Origin: Trebonia sp036501515
GTDB lineage: Bacteria; Actinomycetota; Actinomycetes; Streptosporangiales; Streptosporangiaceae
Reading direction: 5' to 3'
NCBI GenBank assembly: GCA_036501515.1
Contig: DASYAD010000107.1
Coordinates: 1 to 10,263 of the forward strand
Length of the DNA stretch: 10,263 nt
Under the pieces are notes generated by a model that worked only from the letters and a program-made list of their open reading frames with translations, did not search any database and had not been told where the DNA came from. Positions within the stretch are counted from its first letter, which is position 1, and each line of letters starts with the position of its first letter. Made by a program: the position numbers and the translations under genes. Positions 5,958-10,263 of the stretch are shown piece by piece.

Positions 5958-5975
5958 TTGTGATACGCTTCACAA
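5958..5975. promoter_or_regulatory. CRP-family operator-like palindrome upstream of atpI
   Basis: TTGTGA at 5958-5963 and TCACAA at 5970-5975 are perfect inverted repeats separated by six bases. The core TGTGA-N6-TCACA is the full consensus of CRP and its actinobacterial relatives (mycobacterial CRP, GlxR). It lies 29 bp before the atpI ATG, and upstream of the whole ATP synthase operon. If transcription starts upstream of it, as the TAAAGT boxes suggest, a bound regulator would block transcription. If TTGTGA itself serves as a -35 (with CAGCTT at 5981-5986), binding would occlude the promoter. The match is seen; the regulator is inferred. Confidence 0.6.
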
Positions 5976-6004
5976 GCCTTCAGCTTTCCTCCAGGAGTCT
6001 GTCG

Positions 6005-6409
6005 ATGATGACGTACTACGGCCGCGTTCTGCGGTGGTCGGTCCCGCTCACAAGCGTGGTTGCCGCCGTGGCCGTGGTCATCTGCGCGGTACTCGTTGGT
6101 TCTAAGGGCGCCTACGGCGCCCTCGTCGGTGTAGGCGTGGTCGCGGTCTTCTTCGCGATCAGCATCCTGATCGTCGGCCGGGCGGCCAAGGCCAACCCGA
6201 TGGCGATGATGATCGCCGCGCTGGCCACGTTTGTCGGGAAGATCGTCGCCTTCATGATCGTGCTCGCCTTGCTGAGGCACTCCACGGCGTTCGACGGCAA
6301 GACGCTCGGCTTCACCGCGCTCGCCTGCATCCTCGCGTGGTCCTTCTCGCAGGTGCTCGTCGCGATGAAGCTCAACTTCCCGTACGTCGAACCGCACGGG
6401 CAGAGCTGA
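6005..6409 (+). CDS. atpI: AtpI-like ATP synthase protein I, membrane protein
   Basis: This is a 134-residue protein with four hydrophobic segments at roughly 13-31, 35-57, 66-90 and 100-119, with short polar loops. It resembles the protein found ahead of atpB in streptomycetes: the segments GSKGAYGALVG, then AFDGKTLGF and a C-terminal PYVEP. AtpI proteins are linked to c-ring assembly and stability, and to magnesium supply, in other bacteria. The start is ATG 6005, with AGGAG at 5993-5997, 7 nt away; ATG 6008 directly after is possible. A longer frame from GTG 5960 has no ribosome site and begins inside the palindrome. It is the first gene of the atp operon, 11 nt ahead of the next. Family assignment is from topology, resemblance and context. 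Confidence 0.8.
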   Translation: MMTYYGRVLRWSVPLTSVVAAVAVVICAVLVGSKGAYGALVGVGVVAVFFAISILIVGRAAKANPMAMMIAALATFVGKIVAFMIVLALLRHSTAFDGKTLGFTALACILAWSFSQVLVAMKLNFPYVEPHGQS

Positions 6410-6420
6410 GGGCGTCAGAC

Positions 6421-6726
6421 GTGGGCATGCGGAGCTATCGCCGTCCCGAGCGGGTCAGCGCGCTGCGGAGTTTCGCCGCCGCCGACGCCCTGGCGAAGGC
6501 GGACGACCAGATCAACAAGGGCACGGGCTACACCGTCCTCAGCTACCTGATCGCCGGCATGCTCGCCTACGGCGGTATCGGCTGGCTAATCGGCCACTAC
6601 ACGCATCTTTCACTGCTCTTTCCGGCCGGAATGCTGGTCGGGCTCGCAATCTCGGTCGGCTGGATCATCTACCGGTACGGCAGGCCGCACAAGCTGGGGA
6701 CCCCCCTGAAGGGAGATGATCGGTGA
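6421..6726 (+). CDS. atpZ: AtpZ-like small membrane protein (AtpZ/AtpI family)
   Basis: This is a 101-residue protein with a polar, basic N-terminus (1-36) and two hydrophobic segments at about 37-58 and 65-84. These are rich in small residues (YGGIGWLIG, GMLVGLAISVG) and end in RYGRP and a charged tail. This two-helix pattern directly before atpB is that of AtpZ/AtpI family proteins, which in alkaliphilic Bacillus act with AtpI in Mg2+/Ca2+ transport for the ATP synthase. The start GTG 6421 has GAGGG at 6408-6412, 8 nt away; an in-frame ATG at 6427 would be 14 nt away. The frame is open further upstream (ATG 6337) but that would overlap atpI by over 70 nt. Its TGA overlaps the atpB GTG (GTGA). 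The gene symbol is a family-level guess. Confidence 0.75.
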   Translation: MGMRSYRRPERVSALRSFAAADALAKADDQINKGTGYTVLSYLIAGMLAYGGIGWLIGHYTHLSLLFPAGMLVGLAISVGWIIYRYGRPHKLGTPLKGDDR

Positions 6727-7541
6727 CCGGAGCTCTCGCGGCCACCAAGCCGGCAGTCTGCACCGTCGACAACTCGCACTTGTTTAACGGGTGCGGGTAC
6801 CCGGCGCCAGGGTTGCAGGACTTTATTTTCAAGCCGATCTTTACCATCGGTTCCTGGGGCTTCACCAAGCCAGAGCTGCTCTGCATCCTCTGCGGCCTGA
6901 TCGTGATCGGGTTCTTCTGGGCCGCTTTCCGCAAGCCCAGGATGGTTCCCGGCCGCACCCAGTCGCTGGGCGAGATGGGCATCCTCGCGGTGCGCGACCA
7001 GATCATCCGGCCGGCGCTCGGCCGGAAGGGCGACAGCTACCTGCCGTACCTCGCGTCACTGTTCTTCTTCATCCTGATCTGCAACTACATGGAACTGATC
7101 CCGTTCTTTCAGTTCCCGGTGATGTCGCGGATCGGTTTCGTTTACCCGCTCGCGATCATCATGTACGTGCTGTACTGGTACCAGGGCTTCAAGACCAAGG
7201 GATTCTTCGGGTACTTCAAGTCCTGGATCCCCGAGGCCCCCTGGCCGATCCTGATCATCCTGATCCCGGTCGAGGTACTCAAGTACGTCATCGTCCAGCC
7301 GGCCACCCTGGCCATCCGGTTGTTCGCCAACATGTTCGCCGGGCACCTGCTGCTGACCATCTTCATGCTCGCCACCTGGTACATGCTGAGCCCGTCGATC
7401 GGGATCCTGTACGCCGCCGGGTCGCTCTTCATGGTGTTCTTCGTTTTCCTGCTCGAGATCCTGGTCGGCCTCCTGCAGGCGTTCATCTTCACCACGCTGA
7501 TCTCCACGTACATCGCGGACTCGCTGGAGTACGGGCACTGA
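6723..7541 (+). CDS. atpB: F1Fo ATP synthase subunit a
   Basis: Subunit a forms the two proton half-channels next to the c-ring in the membrane. The 272-residue protein has five to six membrane segments. The essential arginine is R199, in LAIRLFANMFAGH (equivalent to E. coli R210). The final helix LLQAFIFTTLISTYIADSLEYGH holds the conserved Gln. The N-terminus contains GCGYPAPGLQDF, as in streptomycetes as I remember them, plus a second cysteine (C13 and C24) on the side expected to face outward. The GTG start overlaps the upstream stop by 4 nt and has AAGGGAG 7 nt before it. An 85-nt gap with a hairpin follows before atpE. Confidence 0.96.
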   Translation: MTGALAATKPAVCTVDNSHLFNGCGYPAPGLQDFIFKPIFTIGSWGFTKPELLCILCGLIVIGFFWAAFRKPRMVPGRTQSLGEMGILAVRDQIIRPALGRKGDSYLPYLASLFFFILICNYMELIPFFQFPVMSRIGFVYPLAIIMYVLYWYQGFKTKGFFGYFKSWIPEAPWPILIILIPVEVLKYVIVQPATLAIRLFANMFAGHLLLTIFMLATWYMLSPSIGILYAAGSLFMVFFVFLLEILVGLLQAFIFTTLISTYIADSLEYGH

Positions 7542-7583
7542 GTCCCTCCGGCTGCACCAATCACCAGTTTCGAGCTCAACAGC

Positions 7584-7605
7584 CCGGCGGGGAGCTAGCC
7601 GCCGG
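7584..7605 (+). promoter_or_regulatory. G/C hairpin in the atpB-atpE gap
   Basis: CCGGCGG at 7584-7590 is perfectly complementary to CCGCCGG at 7599-7605, with an 8-nt loop (GGAGCTAG). It lies in the 85-nt gap between atpB and atpE and ends 9 nt before the atpE ribosome site AAAGGA (7615-7620). Subunit c is needed in many more copies than subunit a, so this could be an mRNA processing or stabilising element; that role is inference. Confidence 0.4.
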
Positions 7606-7626
7606 ACCGAACGCAAAGGAAAATCA

Positions 7627-7878
7627 ATGATCGACGCGACCATCCTCGCCGCGACCACCCAGACGATCGACATCCAGCGCCTTGGTGCGCTCGGGTACGG
7701 TCTTGCTGCCATCGGCCCCGGCATCGGCATCGGCCTGGTCTTCGGGCACGCCATCGAGGCCATGGCCCGCCAGCCTGAGGCAGCCGGCCGTATCACCCTG
7801 TACATGTGGATCGGCTTCGCGCTGACCGAGGCGCTGGCCCTGATCGGCCTCGTGGCGCCGTTCATCTTCGCGTCCTGA
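7627..7878 (+). CDS. atpE: F1Fo ATP synthase subunit c (proteolipid)
   Basis: Subunit c is the hairpin protein that oligomerises into the rotating, proton-carrying c-ring. The 83-residue product has helix one with the glycine-rich GPGIGIG (30-36), the polar loop ARQPEA (47-52), and helix two with the proton-binding carboxylate E68 in GFALTEALALIG. Residue 69 is Ala, and the Na+-type Gln/Ser-Thr ligands are absent, so it is a proton type. Pro31 in the glycine motif is shared with streptomycete sequences as I remember them. The ATG has AAAGGA 6 nt upstream, a strong site that fits the high copy requirement. atpF follows after 46 nt. Confidence 0.97.
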   Translation: MIDATILAATTQTIDIQRLGALGYGLAAIGPGIGIGLVFGHAIEAMARQPEAAGRITLYMWIGFALTEALALIGLVAPFIFAS

Positions 7879-7924
7879 GCACCGAGCAGGCTACGGACAG
7901 GCCACAGGTAAAGGAGAGGCCATC

Positions 7925-8470
7925 ATGATCTATCTAGCGGATGCGACTTCGCAGGACCCGCTAGTTCCGACCTGGCCCGAGCTGATCATCGGCACCATCG
8001 TCTTCGTGGTCGTGTTCGGGATCCTTGGCAAGATGCTGCTGCCGCGGATCCAAAAGACGCTCGCAGAGCGCGAGGATCAGATCCAGGGCGGACTCAACCG
8101 GGCCGACGAGGCGCAGGAAGAGGCGCAGGCGGTGCTCGCGCAGTACCGCGCGCAGCTCGACGACGCGCGGCAGGAAGCCTCGCGGATGCGCGAGGAAGCT
8201 CGCGAGCAGGGCGCTCAGATCATCGCCGAAATGCGCGAACGGGCCGAAGCCGAGGCGCGGCGGATCACCGAGGCCGCCCAGTCTCAGATCGAGGCCGAGC
8301 GGCAGCAGGCCCTGATCTCGCTGCGGGCCCAGGTGGGCACGCTGGCGACCGATCTCGCCGGCCGTATCGTCGGCGAGTCGCTGACCGACCAGGCGCGGCA
8401 GAGCCGGATGGTCGACCGGTTCCTCGACGGTCTCGAGGCGGAGACCGACCGGACCGGGGCAGCTCAGTAA
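7925..8470 (+). CDS. atpF: F1Fo ATP synthase subunit b
   Basis: Subunit b is part of the peripheral stalk that holds F1 against Fo. The 181-residue protein has a short N-terminal segment, one membrane helix at about 18-38 (LIIGTIVFVVVFGILGKML), then a long charged helix rich in Glu, Arg, Gln and Ala that is suited to a coiled coil, and an end that contacts delta. It is the only b gene visible and is not fused to delta, unlike the mycobacterial b-delta protein, so a b2 homodimer is expected. The ATG has AAGGAG at 7911-7916, 8 nt upstream. Its TAA overlaps the atpH ATG by one base (TAATG), implying coupled translation. Confidence 0.95.
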   Translation: MIYLADATSQDPLVPTWPELIIGTIVFVVVFGILGKMLLPRIQKTLAEREDQIQGGLNRADEAQEEAQAVLAQYRAQLDDARQEASRMREEAREQGAQIIAEMRERAEAEARRITEAAQSQIEAERQQALISLRAQVGTLATDLAGRIVGESLTDQARQSRMVDRFLDGLEAETDRTGAAQ

Positions 8471-9279
8471 TGCGCGGCGCCAGCAGGGCATCCTACGCCC
8501 AGCTCAGGGACCGGCTCGCCGCGGTGGCGACCGGGCCGAGGAACTCGGCGGAGATCGGCGACCAGCTCTTTTCTGTCGTCCGCCTGCTCGACTCCGAGCA
8601 CGGGCTGCGCCGGGCACTGGCTGACGCCACGAAGCCGGCGGATGAGAAGTCCGCTGTGGTCAGGCGCCTGCTGCACGGCAAGGTGTCCACGGCGACCGAG
8701 GGACTGGTCGCCGACGCCGCCGCGGCGCGCTGGGCGAGCTCAGGCGACTTCGCCGACGCCCTCGAGCAGCTGGCGATCGAGGCGCTGACGGCGGCCGCGC
8801 AGCACGCCGGCACGCTCGACGACCTCGAGGACGACCTGTTCAGGTTCGCCCGCCTGGTCTCCGGGCAGGCTGGCCTGCGGCTGGCGCTGATCGGGGCGAC
8901 GAGCCCTGAGGCGAAGGCGTCGCTGCTGTCCGATCTTCTTTCCGACAAGATCAGCGGGCCCTCGCTCAGCCTGATCACCCAGGTGCTGACCCACCCGCGC
9001 GGGCGCTCGCCGCAGGCGGCGCTCGACCTGGCGGCTAGCATCGCCGCCCGGCGGCGCGAGCAGCTCATCGCCGTCGTGCGGGTCGCCACGGAGCTGTCCG
9101 CCGCGCAGCGGCAGCGGCTTCACCGCACTCTTACCGAGGCCTACGGCCAGGGAATTCACGTCAATATCGTGCACGATCCGGCGGTCGTGGGCGGCTTGTC
9201 CGTCCAGGTCGGTGATGAGCTGATAGACGGGACCGCGGCCACCCGCCTTGCCGAGGTCCGCCGCAGGCTCGCGGGCTGA
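8470..9279 (+). CDS. atpH: F1Fo ATP synthase subunit delta (long actinobacterial form)
   Basis: Delta (OSCP family) caps the F1 head and joins it to the b stalk. The protein has 269 residues, against about 177 in E. coli. The extra length comes from an internal repeat: LRRALADAT near residue 46 and LRLALIGAT near residue 136 begin two similar stretches, each continuing into K-(S/A)-x-(V/L)-(V/L)...LL. The C-terminal domain carries the family signature GGLSVQVGDELIDGTAATRL. Translation probably restarts from the atpF stop (TAATG), since only a weak GGGG site precedes it. An 85-nt gap with hairpin potential follows before atpA. Confidence 0.95.
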   Translation: MRGASRASYAQLRDRLAAVATGPRNSAEIGDQLFSVVRLLDSEHGLRRALADATKPADEKSAVVRRLLHGKVSTATEGLVADAAAARWASSGDFADALEQLAIEALTAAAQHAGTLDDLEDDLFRFARLVSGQAGLRLALIGATSPEAKASLLSDLLSDKISGPSLSLITQVLTHPRGRSPQAALDLAASIAARRREQLIAVVRVATELSAAQRQRLHRTLTEAYGQGIHVNIVHDPAVVGGLSVQVGDELIDGTAATRLAEVRRRLAG

Positions 9280-9364
9280 GCCGCCCGGGCTGCCCGGCCC
9301 GGCAGGACGCCCCCACAGGGCCTGACCCTAAACGCGACTTATATTCACGAACGGAATGAGGAAG
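9280..9364 (+). promoter_or_regulatory. atpH-atpA intergenic region with hairpin and A/T-rich box
   Basis: Directly after the atpH stop, GCCG (9280-9283) can pair with CGGC (9300-9303), and CCGGG (9285-9289) with CCCGG (9293-9297), giving an imperfect G/C stem. Further on, TATATT at 9340-9345 resembles a -10 box in an A/T-rich patch, but no matching -35 stands 16-19 nt upstream. GAGGA at 9358-9362 is the only purine-rich site before the atpA ATG and is rather close (2 nt). The region may hold a processing site or weak internal promoter; neither is proven. Confidence 0.3.
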
Positions 9365-10263
9365 ATGGCGGAGCTGACTATCCGGCCCGATGAGATCCGT
9401 GACGCGCTGGCACGGTTCGTCGACGAGTACGAGCCCACGGACGCCACACGCGAAGAGATCGGCACGGTCACCGAGTGCGGCGACGGCATCGCGCGGGTCG
9501 AGGGTCTCCCCTCGGCCATGGCGAACGAGCTGCTTGAGTTTGAGAACGGCGTACGCGGCCTCGCGCTGAACCTGGACATCCGCGAGATCGGTGTCGTTGT
9601 CCTCGGCGAGTTCTCCGAGATCGAAGAGGGCCAGACGGTCAAGCGGACCGGCGAGATCCTTTCGGTCCCGGTCGGCGACGGGTTCCTCGGCCGCATGGTC
9701 GGCGCCCTCGGCGAGCCGCTCGACGGCCTTGGCCCGATCGCGGACACCACCGAGCGCGCCCTGGAGATCCAGGCGCCGACCGTGGTGCAGCGGCAGCCGG
9801 TCAAGGAGCCCATGCAGACCGGCATCAAGGCCATCGACGCGATGACCGCGATCGGCCGCGGTCAGCGGCAGCTGATCATCGGTGACCGGCAGACTGGCAA
9901 GACCGCGATCGCGATCGACACGATCATCAACCAGAAGGCCAACTGGGAGTCGGGCGACCCGACCAAGCAGGTGCGCTGCGTCTACGTCGCCGTCGGCCAG
10001 AAGGGCTCGACGATCGCCGGCATCAAGCAGGCGCTCGAAGAGGCCGGGGCGATGGAGTACACCACCATCGTCGCCGCGCCCGCCTCCGACCCGGCAGGCT
10101 ACAAGTACATCTCGCCCTACACCGGCTCCGCCATCGGCCAGCACTGGATGTACCAGGGCAAGCACGTGCTGATCGTCTTCGACGACCTGTCCAAGCAGGC
10201 CGAGGCGTACCGCGCGATCTCGCTGCTGCTGCGCCGCCCGCCGGGCCGCGAGGCCTACCCGGG
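9365..10263 (+). CDS. atpA: F1Fo ATP synthase subunit alpha, N-terminal part (3' end outside window)
   Basis: Alpha alternates with beta in the F1 hexamer and carries the non-catalytic nucleotide sites. 299 codons are present of a protein usually a little over 500 residues long; the frame is open to the window end with no stop. Visible are the N-terminal MAELTIRPDEIRDAL, the beta-barrel segment GDGIARVEGLPSAMANELLEF, the P-loop GDRQTGKT at 173-180, VGQKGSTIA, AAPASDPAGYKY, GQHWMYQGKH, the Walker B-like VLIVFDD ending at 273-274, and LLLRRPPGREAYPG. ATG 9365 is chosen because MAELTIRP is the usual actinobacterial start as I remember it; an in-frame ATG at 9356 would add MRK but has no ribosome site. 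Confidence 0.97.
   Translation, partial: MAELTIRPDEIRDALARFVDEYEPTDATREEIGTVTECGDGIARVEGLPSAMANELLEFENGVRGLALNLDIREIGVVVLGEFSEIEEGQTVKRTGEILSVPVGDGFLGRMVGALGEPLDGLGPIADTTERALEIQAPTVVQRQPVKEPMQTGIKAIDAMTAIGRGQRQLIIGDRQTGKTAIAIDTIINQKANWESGDPTKQVRCVYVAVGQKGSTIAGIKQALEEAGAMEYTTIVAAPASDPAGYKYISPYTGSAIGQHWMYQGKHVLIVFDDLSKQAEAYRAISLLLRRPPGREAYP

Larger units (their letters stand above)
5770..6004 (+). promoter_or_regulatory. Non-coding control region upstream of the atp operon
   Basis: This 235-nt gap has no credible gene. It holds GTTA-N8-TAAC at 5785-5800. A short stem, GCCC at 5829-5832 with GGGC at 5841-5844, is followed by TTTT, and may be a weak terminator for wecA. A TCACTGTGA element lies at 5858-5866. 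A G/C hairpin pairs GGGGGC at 5888-5893 with GCCCCC at 5901-5906. An unusually A/T-rich island runs from 5919 to 5963, and a CRP-like palindrome sits at 5958-5975. The ribosome site AGGAG at 5993-5997 serves atpI. This is the most likely place for the main promoter of the ATP synthase operon. Confidence 0.7.

Noticed and set aside
5960..6004. Earlier GTG start for atpI at 5960
   Set aside because: No ribosome site precedes it, and it begins inside the palindrome. ATG 6005 has AGGAG at ideal spacing.
5933..6397. Minus-strand open frame opposite atpI
   Set aside because: The product is His/Arg/Asp-rich with no domain. The plus-strand gene has a good ribosome site, membrane helices and operon context.
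6337..6420. Earlier ATG (6337) for the AtpZ-like gene
   Set aside because: It would overlap atpI by 73 nt and add a basic segment out of keeping with the family. GTG 6421 has GAGGG 8 nt upstream.
9356..9364. ATG 9356 as the atpA start
   Set aside because: It is in frame but has no ribosome site upstream, and the usual N-terminus MAELTIRP begins at 9365.
9161..10165. 334-codon open frame on the minus strand opposite atpA
   Set aside because: The plus strand encodes a continuous, strongly conserved ATP synthase alpha. The antisense product is low-complexity and the frame results from third-position GC bias.
1..10263. Search for a novel defence, mobile or biosynthetic system
   Set aside because: Every gene in the window is a recognisable core gene in conserved order. 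No transposase, integrase, toxin pair, direct-repeat boundary or composition shift was seen.

Overview
The window is a forward-strand housekeeping segment from a high-GC Gram-positive bacterium (Actinomycetota). Evidence for this is the strong G/C bias at third codon positions, GTG and TTG starts, AGGAG-type ribosome sites, and the gene order rho-rpmE-prfA-prmC-tsaC-wecA-atp, which from memory is the order in mycobacteria (Rv1297 to Rv1308) and streptomycetes. The proteins read closer to the streptomycete/streptosporangial type than to mycobacteria: subunit a carries a GCGYPAPGL N-terminus, subunits b and delta are separate proteins, and the release factor has GPGGQ. Placement below phylum is inference.

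Layout. 1-717: 3' part of rho, followed by a perfect 15-bp hairpin. 763-906: rpmE leader with promoter-like and hairpin elements. 907-1161: zinc-type ribosomal protein L31 gene, then a terminator-like hairpin. 1259-2317: prfA (RF1), probably from a TTG start. 2387-3271: prmC, which methylates the GGQ glutamine of that same RF1; the intergenic RNA can pair over the prmC ribosome site. 3295-4167: tsaC/sua5 for tRNA t6A synthesis, with an Ala-rich repetitive tail. 4180-5769: a WecA-type polyprenyl-phosphate sugar-1-phosphate transferase with a heptapeptide-repeat tail. 5770-6004: a non-coding control region before the ATP synthase operon, with a perfect CRP-type palindrome. 6005-10263: atpI, atpZ-like, atpB (a), atpE (c), atpF (b), atpH (delta) and the first 299 codons of atpA (alpha), which runs off the window.

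How the genes work together. The first part is gene-expression housekeeping: transcription termination, ribosome, translation termination, release-factor maturation and tRNA modification. The middle gene starts a lipid-linked wall polymer. The last part builds the proton-translocating F1Fo ATP synthase. Within the atp operon most genes are tightly coupled (GTGA and TAATG overlaps), but there are 85-nt gaps before atpE and before atpA, where uneven subunit stoichiometry would call for separate control.

I see no mobile element, CRISPR array, RNA gene, defence system or sign of gene transfer, and no new multi-gene system. The most notable signals are the CRP-like site before atpI, the two in-frame tandem-repeat tails in adjacent genes, and the RNA structure between prfA and prmC.
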